Shown here piece by piece: positions 37,816 to 49,898 of a stretch of 64,000 bases of DNA (the stretch's first letter is position 1; each line of letters begins with the position of its first letter). Both the position numbers and the translations under genes were made by a program. Source of the stretch: Phlebiopsis flavidoalba (Eukaryota > Basidiomycota > Agaricomycetes > Polyporales > Phanerochaetaceae); NCBI GenBank assembly GCA_035772785.1, contig JAOCPU010000011.1, positions 616,883 through 680,882 of the forward strand. Direction: 5' to 3'. The notes under the pieces are model-generated. The model was not told the DNA's origin, ran no database searches, and saw only the letters and a program-made list of their open reading frames with translations.

Positions 37816-40595
37816 ATGACGCAACTAAAGTACAGCCTGTACGTGTGAACGACCTCAGCAAACCGGCCTTGGCGAGACGGCTCTTCGCGTCAACTCACGG
37901 TTGAGGACAGATAGTATTTCATAATAATGTGTTAATGATTCCATACATCAGTATGATAACCTGTAATTTATCAGGGTCAAGCACTTTAGGTCATACTTAC
38001 GTAGTCGTATTCGGCAAGGAATGTGTGACTGTGGCCAGTCGGAAATTCTCATACCCTCCTTAGGCAGAACCCATAGTAGGTCGCCCTCAGCTTTTTCCGG
38101 GTTATTTATAATTTGCTACCGTCCCCACATTGTAAATAGCATGGAAGCCCGCCTGCAGATCTCTAGACATGGGAGAGACTGCGCTAGACGAGGACACCTT
38201 TGACGAATATCTAAGCGAAATGAGGACCGCGAGCAATATATGCCGATAAGGTGAGAAGCGTCATAACCCCCGAATGCCATGCAGATGTTGACCGCCCTTT
38301 GCCACCGGCCTGAAGTATCATTCTGTCTAGGGTCTATGCTTATCATTTCACTATATGTGACCTAGTGTGTCACGGATACACTTCACAAGATTTCCAACTT
38401 TGAAAAACTCGTTCACGGAATGACTGGCGTTGGGCTTCATTTTGAGACCGGTGGAATCTAATCCCCTCGTGGATCCAAGGGTGACGCCGCTTCCCGTGAA
38501 AGTCTCATATGCCAGCCTTGCTTAAGGTTTCATTCATTTCTATGAGATACTTGCCGCTCCTGACTTATGCCTCTCTACGGCCTTTTGGGGCACAAGCCGC
38601 CCATTGAGTTCCCAACCATCGAACGCCATGCTGTGTTCCGTCCGTACCAGCCGCCTGTCCGCTGGGCCAGCCACTCCCCTTCCGTATACATGCCCTTCGC
38701 CACATAGGCGGGCGGCATCCGCCCAGGGAGAGACTAGCCGGCCCGCCGAACCACTACCCTGCACGTTGCAATCATAGTTACGCCTTCTTCCCAATGCCGT
38801 CGCCTGTCCCATGCGCTACACTCGCAAACGGCGCACACCCCCGCGCCCTGCCCCGCTCAGCCCTGTCAACAGCAGCGCACTACAGTGTCCGACGGTCGCG
38901 TCCCCCGTGCACAGGGGGCTACGAACATCCGGCACTCGTTCCGCAAACGTCCTCGGCGCACATCGCGCCGTCGTGTATACGCGGCGTTCTTCACATCCTC
39001 AGACGTGTGCACCCTGTCGCATGATCGAGCCCGCGTTTGAGCGACTTGCACACGATAAAGACGCAGCGCGGCTGGGCGTCGGCGGAAGAGGGGGCGGCGT
39101 CGTCGCATTTGTCAAAGTTGATCTTGGGGCGGTATGGGCAAATGCTGTTGCGGCCGGCCGAATATGGGGGGTCAGGGCGACCCCGACGTTTCATATTTTT
39201 CAGAGATTGGGAGCAAGGTGGGTGTGCTCGTGCGATGACGGCGAAGGTGATCCTGATGGCGCGCCCCCGCCAATCGCAGACTTCGAAATGAAGGGTGCCA
39301 ATGCCCTGAGCTCGAGTCGCAAGTGAACTTTCTTTTTTGTGGGAGACATTATCCTCGTGAGCCCTCCCGCCTCGTCAAATTCGACGTCAATTTGTAACGC
39401 CGCGACACGCCATCTTACAGCACACCCCCACACGCAGAAAACACTCCCGGCCCCTGGACGCGGTCTCGACCGTCCCAATCCTGTTCACCCAAGTCCCCCG
39501 ACCTAGGCACCGTAACAACCGCCGAAGCTCGCGTCCTTCATCGAACGCAAGCAATGCCCTCTGCCCGTTCACCTTCCGCCACCCATGCATCAAACAACGC
39601 CCTGGCGACGGAACTGACCCCCACGCTATCTCCACGGCCGCGGTTCGCACATCACAGTCCACGCCAGCGGACCTTCGCCCTCGAGCTACGCCCGCACTCC
39701 GTACAACGGCCGGCAGGGGACGCCCACGCGAAAACCTCGACCGCACACGCTCCCGCCGCTCGCATGATGTTTCCCGCCTTTGGCACGACCCCTCTGGCGC
39801 CTCGCCCGCTCCTCGAACCCTCCGACTCGAGTCCTTCGTATCGCCAATCCGATCCCCGCGACCCCTGCCTGCGCTTGGTCCTTGAAAAGAGGCAAGCAGA
39901 TCAGCCCCCGAGAAGAAAAAAATACCCCTCACGCCTTCGCCCTCCGGTCGGCTCGCGAACGCGGCTCCGCCGCGTCGGAACTCAGCAGGCCCCGCTCTCC
40001 GGAAGGCGTCACCTGACGTGGCAAGCCACGGCGTTGCATCGTCGCGAGCCCTCCTGGCATCGCTGGGACGGGCCTTGGTGCGCCCCGGACGGGCGGCGAG
40101 TGTGTCGCGATTCCTAATGTTGCGGCACGGAACGTAGCCAGGGCCGCAAGGATCGATCGCTGCGTGAGTAGCGACGGTATGACCATGTTTGCGTGGGAGG
40201 CGGACAGAGCAGATAGGAGGGTGAGTGCGGAAGTCGAGATTCGTCAGTGCGGTGCTGGAGGCGCACCCCTGCAGAGCGAGACGCAGAGGGTGAGGATATT
40301 CGCGGACGTGGACTTCTTTGCGCTTCCTTGATTTTGGTCATTGTGCAGATGGCTCATTACTTGATCCAGGGCCAGAGTCCATCGCATTTGACGGGCGTGT
40401 CTTGCGTTTTCCCTCTTGCGCTTCTCGCGTGTGTACGAGACCCACCTCGGACCCCTTGCTCGAGGTGTGCAGGCAACAGGACACGCTCAAGGCAAAGCTC
40501 GCCAAGGGCCGGGCTGCCGGCGAGGGACGGTCTGGTGTTCCAAGTCGCCCGCGTGCGGAAGCCTGATCACTCAGGTTGCCGACAACTTGTGCTAG
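37816..40595 (+). CDS. PPPDE peptidase - thioredoxin - PUL domain protein
   Basis: Three-domain fungal protein: a PPPDE (DeSI-type) desumoylating/deubiquitinating peptidase, a thioredoxin domain and a C-terminal PUL domain that in other proteins binds Cdc48/p97. The start at 37816 gives MTQLK then NDLSKPALARRLF. HTYVVVFGKE (about 37990) carries the catalytic His of PPPDE, and MGETALDEDTFDEYLSEMR (38169-38225) is a clear family signature. NSFT-ND follows (about 38410). The thioredoxin part has CAPCRMIEPAFERLAHDK with the CxxC motif (39008-39055), VAFVKVDLG and GVRATPTFHIF. PUL pieces include LASFIERK (about 39530) and the end: LLEVLQATG-like residues, then RKLITQVADNLC with stop at 40595. Introns are short. 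The catalytic Cys expected just before NSFT is not readable. Many frameshifts. Confidence 0.75.
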
Positions 40596-41471
40596 ATCGC
40601 GTAAAGTCAGGTGGTGGTGGTGATGGCTGCCCTGACTGCGGTTTTGACTATACACCGGATGTAAAGTACGTTGTTAGTTCCGTGTTGATGACTGACGGAG
40701 GACATAATCTATCACGACCTGAGGACATCAGCTACGCGGTGATACAACGACGATGTAATCTGCAGGGGGGGGGGGGGGGGGTGGGGGGGGAAAAAAAGAG
40801 AGATCCGGCGACGCGGATATGAGCCGAGTTCTGTGGAGCCCGACAAGAGCGTGCAATGTATCAAGCTGGACGATCACGACCACAGCCTGAGGCTGCACGC
40901 AAACGAGCTCTGCAACAAAACCATGCGCCTGCGCAATCGTGATAAATCGCGGCGCGCGTTGACGACAATCCGCACGGCTAAATCTCCCCAAGACACGAGA
41001 CGCCGTTTCTGCTATTTCATTACCGATCTAAACGACATAGGCTATCCAACATCCTCGCACGGAGACTCTGTGCGTGCGTAGGACCCATCGGCCGTCTCGA
41101 CCCCTACGCGCGCGAGCGCGAAGTCCGAAAGGGCGGCAGCTGCGGTCCGAAAAGGGGCAGGTGTGTAGGTTCTGGACGCGTGCTGATTCGCTGACGGGCC
41201 CCCGCACGAGGCATCCGAGGAAGTCTATGTCCCGGACGCTCTTTGCAGCTCATACGTACGGAGCCCGCCTGTGGTGTCTGCTGACGGACCGTCGTGCTCG
41301 TCTGGGCCCTGATAAACGGGCCTTCTGCCGTGGGGTCGTCTGATAGAATGCGCCTAATTGACTCCCAGTTATGCTGGAGTCGGGCTTTGGTTTATCAGGG
41401 TACCCTCTGTGGCGCGTTCTGTTTCGCGTCCGTCTAGCCCTCAGACCTCTGCGACTCGGCCACTCCTAGTC
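40596..41471. other. Intergenic with G tract
   Basis: About 0.9 kb between two plus-strand genes. Open frames at 40833-41081 and 41074-41343 show no motif. Presumably the 3' end of the PPPDE gene and promoter of the MFS gene. Confidence 0.45.
40765..40797 (+). repeat. G17-T-G8-A7 tract
   Basis: A pure G run of about 17, one T, eight G, then seven A. Same character as the tracts at 7548 and 34193; likely artefactual or unstable sequence. Confidence 0.95.
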
Positions 41472-43514
41472 ATGTCGATTCGTCAGGCGCGCCGTCGAAT
41501 GTATCGTTTGAACAGAGCGAGCGACGAGCTGGCCGCTGCAGAGAGCCGGACGATTACCGAGGACGGAATCCGTGCCGATTCCGTAGAAGACACCAAGGAG
41601 AAATACTCCGTCTTTGTGGAGGACGACGACGACTTTCCCGACGGAGGCCTGAGGGCGTGGTTGGTCGTTATTGGTGTGAGTACTCTTCATGTGCGGAAAT
41701 TCTTAGCCAGTCCATTGAAACTTTCCGTAGGGCGCGCGCTCGGGAACGCCGCCACATTCGGATACGTAAACGCATGGGGATTTTGGTGAAGTCGCATTCG
41801 CATACACCACCTTGCGTGGCTTTTTACCAATCGCACGCCAGGAATTTCAATCCTACTACGAAAAGACCTTACTCAGCGACACTTCTCCATCAACCATGTA
41901 CGAGTCTATTCTCGGCTCCACTATCTGAAAATACTTAGTCATAAATCTATGCAGCGCGTGGATAGGGTCAATACAGGTAAACGCATTCCCTGCATCATGC
42001 GCAAATGAACGGCATCGCACAGTTTCGTAGTATGCATTCAACTTTATCCCAGGACTTGTTGACTTGGCCAGTTGTTCGACAGCAGGGCACCTGGAGGGTC
42101 CCTCTCGCCTCTGCATCCCTCATGCTCGTCGTCGCCACATTGTTGGTTGCGGAATGTAAAGTCTACTGGCAGTTTTCTGCTGTGTCAGGGTTTTGCTGTC
42201 GGATGTGCGTCCCGCTTTGGCTTTCTTCACCTTTCCATTCACCCAAAGTCTATTAAGTTTGGCAGGGCGGGTCCATATATGCGCCGTTGGTAGCAGCGGT
42301 AGCTCACTGGTTTCCGAGACGGCGTAAAGGACTTGCGGCTGGGCGTCATGGCACTAGGATCAAGTACTGGAGGTACATTGTTCCCTGTCGTCGTGCACAA
42401 CTTGATCAAAGCCGTCGGGTACGTATCCCCCACAATCACCTTTATAACAAGAATATTCATCCTCTTTGAAGGATTCAAATGGACGATGCGGATAGTTTGG
42501 CACTGATTCTCCTCTGCATTCTCATCGGTCACTAACGAAACCTCATGGTTTGCACGACGCTCAGCCCACCAAAAGCGCGAAATCGGGCCCTATCTTTGAT
42601 TTCCGAGAGACGTTCAAGTCACTCTGGTGTTTACTGTATACTGCCCTGGCTACACTCTTCGCTTTTCTGGGTGTTTTACACGGTAGGCGATCAAGCATGC
42701 TCACTGTCATAGCAAACTGGTGTCTGAAACTTGACGTCCGCATATGCTCACATACAAAAACACCGATCTGTATTGTGTAGCTATGAATAACCTCTGAGAA
42801 GATAATTCCGCCAGATGCATAGAATACCATAAACGTTATAGATGAGCGCAGAATCACGCCGGCGTCGACCCCGCTTTCGCGGAGTACCGTTGTCTCCATT
42901 ATGAATGGAGGCTCAGATCCGCGGGCCGTATCCTCTCCGGCTACCTAGAGATCGCTACGGTGGGCCCCAAATTGATCTGGACTAATTACCCAAGGTCTCA
43001 CAAGGTGTTTCGCACATAGGATCGCTGAACGTCATGGTCCCCTCCGCATTCTTTCGCCGCCGTGACAAACGCTCATCTGGGCCCTTCCTGCGCACCAAAT
43101 CCTCCATCATCGTCCTGAGCATCATAAACGGGTACCTCCTCCACATGCATCCCTCACCTTCACCCACTCACCCTTCCGTGTAAATAGCATCTTCAATGGA
43201 ACCTACGGCTCCATCATCATCAGCGCACCCATTTTCGGCATGGGCGAGACCCAGACGGTGGGTCTGCGCGTGGGCATGTTCTTCAGTGTGCTCGCGCTCG
43301 GCGCCGTCACCCGGGCCTCCGATATCAGGTGCATTGAATGCTCAGACTGGAGGGTACAAGGCTGCTGGGTATTATGCTGGTGCGTGGAAACTTCTTTGGC
43401 CCATGCGCTGGAGCTGATTTGATGGATGTAGCAAGCTGCCTGTTCCTTGCGGTCATCTTGATGCTGTTTTCGCGGCATCTCATGCTCAAAGGGAAGATTT
43501 GGGGAAAGGCTTAG
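41472..43514 (+). CDS. MFS transporter, monocarboxylate permease type
   Basis: Twelve-helix major facilitator of the fungal monocarboxylate-porter group. The start at 41472 gives a hydrophilic N-terminal tail (MSIRQARRRMYRLN, then ESRTITEDG and VEDDDDFPDGG). The signature helix-1 entry GGLRAWLVVIG (41642-41672) follows, then ATFGYVNAWG (41750). Later pieces: YYEKTLLSDTSPST (about 41855), FLPGLLTG-like text, LVVATLLVAECKVYWQF (42125), HWFPRRRKGLAAG (42308-42345), the helix 2/8-type loop motif. Then comes IFDFRETFKSLWCLLYTALA (42593), SAFFRRRDKRS (43040), VGLRVGMFFSVLALGAVT (43258-43310), SGALNAQTGGYKAAGYYAG (43340-43385). The last helix SCLFLAVILMLFSRHLMLKG precedes KIWGKA, stop 43514. Substrate (pyruvate, lactate or others) unknown. 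Many frameshifts. Confidence 0.8.
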
Positions 43515-43761
43515 AACTAGTATACTTGCCCGATCATGGGAATACACGGGACACGGTTTGGGATGGCATGCCTCACAAAAAGGTTAGCGACAAAGGAATG
43601 GTTTTCATTCAGTTGTTCTTTGCGGGGGTTGTAGACACTAGACGTAGATAGGGATTTTGTATGTTTGCATAGATTTTGTTGATTTAGGAATTGACTAGCA
43701 TTGAGGATTTCGTTCAATTATGCATTGTGTGAACTATAGTAGCAAGTAATAGTACAACCGC

Positions 43762-45043
43762 TTATGGGTACAACATTTCGTGGGGGATTATGGGGTCGAC
43801 AGGGCATGTATGCCGATGTGAAGGCTTGTCTGCGACCGCAAGGAAAAGCTGCGCATGCTCTATACTACATGCGGGACCAACAGGGTTTGCAGCGCCAGCA
43901 GAGTATAGCCAACACCCCCCTACGCCAGGGCCAGTACCGACACCGGGTCCTCCAACTGTGTGTCCCGTCCTACTCCTGTACCAGCAGCCGCCTTCTCTGG
44001 GTAAACCGGCTGCCCCTCCTCGCCCAGCACCGTACCCAGCACCCGTCGCACCCGCCGTACCATACGCGCCGTCCGTGTATTTGCCCGAATGGAAGCCCCC
44101 AGTAGGCCGTAGTCAACGTTGCGGAGGCCCCAGACGAAGTAGTAGAGGAAGACGGGGCCCGAGGAGCAGGTCGAGGATGGCCGTACCAGATCATCTCGCC
44201 CCGTGGACTGACGGAGATGACGTTCCCAGAGCCCTCGGCGCAGCCCCAGGCGACGGGGTAGGAGCATCGTGAGCATCGCGACGAGTATGCCGGCGCCGCG
44301 GACGTTTTAAGCCTGAGCGCACGCCGGTGCCGGCGTTGAAGGTCGTGCGGGGGGGGGCCGTGGCCGAGGAGGCTTGACCTGTGAGAGTTCATCAGCGTTT
44401 GTCGAGTGGGAGAAGGAGGAGAATGCGCACCAGATGTAGAAGAGAGCGGCGGACGCCAAGAACGAAGAAGCCCCACTTGTATACGCCTCACAGTGAGAGC
44501 GCCGACAAGGCCGCAGAGACGACAACGACCCAGGCAAAGAAACGCGGTGAGTCAAGATGTCAGATAACGAAAGGCCCGACGATTTGTAGTAGAGGATGAG
44601 GATGAGGAGTAAAGGGAAGTTGATAAAACCATTGGATGTATCGCACGTACTGCAGATCACGAGTGAGCTACGTGAGCCAAGGGAGACGCGAAGTAGACTC
44701 ACGAATATTTTGACGTGTGTTCGTAGTCCCACGTCCAAACTCTGCGCGGACAGGCGTCGCACCGAGGTCAGACGCCATCGCAAAATACGCCACCGTCGAA
44801 GTCGTAAGAATCACCAGCGCAATATTATGGAACAAGCGTGTCCCCCTTCGTCTCTACATGTCTCGTCAGCCGCTTTTCACTGCATACAACGAGGTAAGGA
44901 AAACGCACCGTAAAGTTCCACGCGACCATACCCAGCGTCGCGAGCGCCATGATGGCAAAGACGGCCCACAGCCAGTCGCTGCCTCCCGCTGTCAGATGGC
45001 GGTCCGCATTGGGCGGGTTCTGGTCGAGACTCGATCCAGCCAT
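43762..45043 (-). CDS. Opsin-related heptahelical protein (MRH1/YRO2/HSP30-like), no retinal lysine
   Basis: Member of the microbial-rhodopsin superfamily without photochemistry; in yeasts such proteins are plasma-membrane, stress-linked proteins. The start at 45043 gives MAGSSLDQNPPNADRHLTAG, then helix A DWLWAVFAIMALATLGMVAW. Later helices show SNGFINFPLLLILIL or similar text (about 44630), GLSLSDIL (44570), ASAALFYIWCAFSS (44430), YPVAWGCAEGSGNVIS (44250) and GEMIWYG then ILDLLLGPVFLYYFVWGLRN (about 44110-44200). In rhodopsins the retinal Lys sits four residues after the helix-G Asp; here that position is Gly (about 44158). A Gly/Thr/Ala-rich tail (GKYTDGAYGTAGATGAGYGA) follows, as in other fungal members. 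The exact stop is uncertain (43762 in the Gly-rich frame or 43920). Several indels. Confidence 0.8.
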
Positions 45044-45631
45044 ACTAAAGTGGTCAAAGAGGTCGTTAAGAACGTGAGATGGGACGAAAGACTCGACGAA
45101 GCGTGGCGCATTCTGTACCGGCGGTGAGTCGTTTTTATACCTCTGTTAATCGGTGCAAGGGCGACAGCAAAGATCCCAGAGGCTCCTTGGGTATGTACTC
45201 GATGACAGCTGCTATGACCTACGCGCAGACGAGCATGCTCGCATCGTGGAGCGCAGCGCGTCTGCCGGAGCAAAAGACAGCGCAGACAGTGTCCGTGCAT
45301 GGGCTGTCTCGCTCCTACCTTAGAGCGTGCAGTCGAGCCCAGGCCTCGTGTTGGACCTGGTCGAGTGCTGATGAATTGAAAGGCGTCATCGGACGGGGAC
45401 GTATGACGATGGGGATTGGGGGAGACGCACCGTGGGAGAGGCCACTGCCGAAACGGGCAAGTGGCAAACGCACAGCTGTAAAGAGGTTCTGCCACACAAG
45501 CTTCCCAACTCACGCGCAAACCTTCGCAAAAGTGCGTTCCCACTGACTCTAACCATGTCCTGGAAGAAAAATGACATAATCACACGGCGACTCAAGAAGA
45601 ACGTCAAATTAACATTACTAGTAGATAACAA
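45044..45631. promoter_or_regulatory. Promoter region of the opsin-related gene
   Basis: About 0.6 kb upstream of the opsin-related start and downstream of the H15 gene. The overlapping open frames of 155-183 codons on both strands lack motifs. Nothing more specific is visible. Confidence 0.4.
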
Positions 45632-48039
45632 TCATCCTTGCAAAGCGCGCATATAACTATCCACATCCACCATCTCCATATCCTCGTCCTCATCCGACTC
45701 TTCGTCCATCGGCAACCGGCTCCAGCTCGGGCTCCGCCTGTGGCGGCTGAGCCTCGGGAGCCGGCAGGTCCACCGGCAAGGGCACCGGCAACGCTGATTC
45801 TGGCACCGGCTGCAGAGGCGGCTCACCAAGCGGCATGGAAGACATTGGAGGCATGGAAGGCGGCGGTGGCGAGTTCTGGCGGGCGGGCTCGGGCGCAGCG
45901 GCGGCAGACTCCGCAGGGTGCGCTAGCGTGAGCATGGGCTGGAGGTTTCTTCTGGGAACTGGTTCACGTCCATGATGATGGCCTGCACGGGAGGCGGGCA
46001 CGGCGGGTGCGGGCGGCAGAGCCGTCTGGACCTCTTGGGCGGGTTGTACGGCTGTTGAAACCTGTTGTAGAGGCAGCGCGACAGGCAGCACCTCTGGCGC
46101 GGGAGGCACGCTAGCCGACTCCGCCACAACAGTAGCCCCATCCATCTCATCATCCTCATCCTCCCCACTCGCAATCTCACTCAAACTGCGCCGCCAACAA
46201 TGCCAGCCTGCGCCTGCAAACGACGCGCGCTCCTCATCCGTGAGCGTCGCCCGCCCCAGTCCGTCCTCACCCAGCGCCATCCCCGCCGCAGGAGGCGCAT
46301 CCCCCTCCGCGCCCAGCTCGAGACTCGCCATCGGCGGCGGGCTCGCCGCCGCCGTCTGCAGCGACCCAAAGTTGATCGCCTGGAGGATATGCTGCGCGGC
46401 GGCCCACGCGTCGCCGGCGTCGTCTGCTGCGGACTCCTTGTCCTTGCCCGACGGGATCGTCTTGGTTGCGGTCTTGGGCGCCGCGAGGGTCGTTTTGAAT
46501 GCGCTCGTGGTGGGTTTGGATGTGGCGGCGGGGGGTTGGGCGCCGTAGTATCCGGCGTACCCGGGATACCGGGGGTACGCGTATGGGTAGCCGGGATAGG
46601 GCGTGTGTTGTGGTGGGGGTGCGGGAGGGGGAGATGTGTGAGGTCGATGCGGGAGGGGTGCGTGGGTAAACGGTGAAGGGTTCTGTTGCGGCTGGTGATG
46701 CAGCGCATACGTCGTCTGAGCGAGAGTCTGCGGTCTCCGTGTCGTCCTCCTCGACGTCTACACAACAAATTCAACACCAATCTTATCACACAAGCCGGAG
46801 AAAGCACTCACCGCCCCGCCTTCCCAAGTCGCATTCAAACGGTACTTGCCCCCCGCCTGCTTCTCCAGCCGTCCTCGCTTGAACGCCTTCTGCAGCGCCT
46901 GGCTCGCACTGGGCCTAAAGTTCATCTGCAGCGGCCAGCGACCGCCAATCCACGTAAAAGATATCCTTCGGGGCAGCGCCGTCGGGGTCGCCAATTTCAG
47001 AGAGCGCCTCGACGATCATATCTTCGTAGCTCGGCAGGTCCTCGCCCTGCGGGGGGGGGCGCGGGCGGCGGTTGCGCGGCGTGTGCTGGTGTGTGGTCGG
47101 GGGTGGCTGAAAGGCGTGCTGTGGTGGCGCAAAGGCAGGGTAGCCAGGGTAGGGGGTGTAACCCGTGGCGGGTGTGCCTGGTGGTGCGTAGTATGGCGTG
47201 TGGGGGTATGCGACTTGGGGTGTTGAGCCCGCTGGTGCGAATGGGGGTTGGACCGCGAAGCCGTAGGGCGCAAATGGGTATGCGCCGGGGACCAAAGGCG
47301 CGGCGGGTTGAACAGTTGGCTGGGGTGTCCGGCGGAGGGTTGTCCGGGCTGGAGAGGTTGCGCGGCGTGGATGTATGCGTTTGAGGGGTGTCTGCTGTAC
47401 TTGAGGAGCAGACGTTTGAGGTTGTGGCGTTGTAGAAGGTTGGATGGAGGGCTGCGATGGGGTTGTAGCGACTACAGGGGTGGATGTAGTCGAAGGTCCG
47501 GCTCCGGCGTTGGCATTGTCGCCAGCTGGCTGTGAAGATTCTGCATTTGTCGAGGCTGTAGATTCAGAAGGCTGCTCAGAAACATGAGCGATAATGGGTG
47601 GTGGAAGGGTCGAGCTTGGCGTAGCACTGTCAGTAGTGGATGACGGTATCGGAAAGGGTGCTTCCGCGGCTTGAACAGGTAGCGCAGGGGATTGGTCACT
47701 TCCGGGGGGATGAACCTGCTGTGACGCTACGTTAGCAGAGGTCGCAGACGGCGCTGCTGGTGTGCTCTCGGCAGGCGTCGAGGGGGGCTGCTGCTGTTGC
47801 GCAGAGTCAGCTTTCGGTGCTTCCTGAGGCGAAGTTTTCTGCAAAGCGAGTATGGCGGCGTCGAGGTCCGCCGGCCACACCGTCGGCCTCACATGCAGCG
47901 GCACATACTGCTCAAAGTTCAGACATATCTCGATGATCTGCGCAGGGGGCAGGAGAAAGGGCTCAGGTAGGTGCGTTTTCGGCTGCTGCTCACGCTGACG
48001 GTCGACGTCTGGCGGGGGGTACGGTGCATGAGCATACAT
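45632..48039 (-). CDS. Linker-histone (H15) winged-helix protein with Pro/Gln/Ser-rich region
   Basis: The protein carries a histone H1/H5-type globular domain: SYEDMIVEALSEIGDPDGAA and PKDIF (46965-47030), an intron, then FTWIGGRWPLQMNFRPSASQ and ALQKAFKRGRLEKQAGGKYR (46835-46950). It is therefore probably a nuclear chromatin or transcription protein. The start at 48039 (MYAHAPYPPPDVDRQREQQP) is chosen because LPEPFLLPPAQIIEICLNFE follows with family-like order; the frame stays open upstream to 48435. Residues between are a 250-residue Ser/Pro/Thr/Gln-rich segment then a Tyr/Pro-rich stretch (GYTPYPGYPAFAPPQHAFQP). This 506-codon frame is the longest intact one in the window. The C-terminal third (45632-46810) has an ALLAAQFE-like helix and an acidic tail ending MVDVDSYMRALQG. 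It needs frameshifts. Confidence 0.75.
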
Positions 48040-49898
48040 GGCTTTAAGCAGAGGGCGAAAATGTCTGTTGCAGACCTGAGAGTTGTATTGCATTGTGGGC
48101 AGGCTGATAACCCGCCTGCAGATGTGGAGGCGGGAAAGGGTATGGATATGCGCTCGCCGCGAGCATCGATGTTGCAGCTGTATAGTGGGACTACAACAGT
48201 TTTGAGTTTCAAGATTTTCAGCCACCCACCGGCCACACCCCGGCCGGCGCCTCCGTCCGCTTCCGCCCGCCGCTGTCTGCGACAGCCCGTCACGGTCCCG
48301 GAGACTGCCACCGTCGCGTCTTTGGTGAACACCACTCCGATGACCCCCACGATTGTCAATGTCGACGAAAGCACTCTGTTCTCGATCTTTTTTGGCTGGG
48401 GGCCCCTCTACAGACCCTCGACGTGATCGATACATGGGCTAACCCTTTCTATCTCACAAATCTGGATCGAGAACCCCCTGGAGCTTAAAGTCTACGGTCT
48501 ACATGCACCAATCATCTTCGGCCTAACGTTCGCCCATTCCGAATGGCAAACCACCGCCTTCTTGCTGCCCTTCCGGACCCGTGAGAGGGACACATGAGCA
48601 GCAGATCGTTCCATGGACCCGTCTTTGCAGCGCGTCGAGGGCGCATACAATGAACAAAGGGGGCATATATACCGAGTCAGAATCTGATTCAATATTCTCT
48701 AGTTCCCGAGGCTGAATATTGCACCTCGTAAGCGAAGTCAGTGTCAATGCCGATACTCCGTATGCGGATTCTTTATAAGGCCTTGTTTCGCACCAAGCGA
48801 CATTCGCGTTACGTGGTTTCTACGGAGAGGGCTGCATCTTGCTGCGCGTCTCCGCATGGAAAGACCTCGGATGACTCTGCATCTTCGTAATTGCGAGGAC
48901 GCAGAAGCACTCGACGATATTTCATGCGCATGTGGGGAACCAAGCCACCATCAGGGTCTCCCGATTCCGGGAGTAAATGACTGCGGGGGCTCGTTTTGGA
49001 ACATGGGGATACGGTTCAAGACCAAGGTACGCCACCTGCGAGATTGACACTGAGACGAAGGGATCCCCTAAATGTCGTCCGAGAGAGGCCGCCCGCGAGC
49101 ATGCCCGCAGCCGCATCTGGGAAGCGGCTCTGGTGGGCGACGGGGACGCGTCCGCGGCAAGGTCCGCCACCGCGGGCGAGAAACACATGGCTACGGCACA
49201 GCGGATCCCGGGGAACGGTAGCTTTTTCGGCGCGCGCGCAGCTGTTTCGAACGCGGGCGGGGATCAGCTCTAGGGGGCCTTGGAAGCTTGGCCGGCGTGG
49301 CAGGGGCAGCGGAGGGCGCGATAGGGGGGGAAAACGGACAGGACCTGCCTTTCGGATCGATGTGTGGGGAGCGGGGAGGCGAGAGTGGGGTGGTGGTGCG
49401 GGGTTGATGGCGGGCAGCAGCATCGTTGGGCCGGCCCTTACGTGGGCGGACCAGGGGCGGACGCACGGGCTCGCGGCGGCCGTTCCGTTGGTGCTGTGTT
49501 TGGTTGTCGGCGACATGTCCACGGCGCAGATCACGATGCTATCAAGCACGTCAGCGTTGGGGAATAGCCTTTCCAGAGCCTGTGATTACCTAGCAATAGT
49601 ATCCGGATTATTCGAGTTTATTGTGGTTCCCCCCATAATGAAAACGGGATAATCGGGCAGCGCGGATAGGGGCGTGGTGATCGAGCTCGGGGGCACACAG
49701 CGCCAAACAGAGAGGGCGTGCCTGCAGCTGCTGGTCGCTCCTGCTCTTGACCTCGATCCTATCTGATTGCTCTGTGCGAGACGCTGCGAATATCTGGGCC
49801 TTTCTCTCGAGGTTTCTCCTGCGGCAGCCTCCCGAGTCCAGCCCGCTGGGCTCCGTATATCTTCTTCTCCTCGGTCCTCTACCACCGCCTACTAGAGC
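48040..49898. promoter_or_regulatory. Divergent intergenic region H15 gene / AMPK beta gene
   Basis: About 1.9 kb separates the divergent starts. No gene recognised; open frames at 48996-49652 (+) and 49016-49549 (-) are GC-driven and motif-free. AGGGGGCATATATACCGAG near 48660-48675 is a TATA-like site on either strand. Confidence 0.45.

Noticed and set aside
37037..37819. 260-codon uninterrupted plus-strand frame
   Set aside because: Composition is Arg/Ser/Pro-rich, no motif or homologue is recalled, the antisense and other frames are equally open in places, and it overlaps the start of the PPPDE gene.
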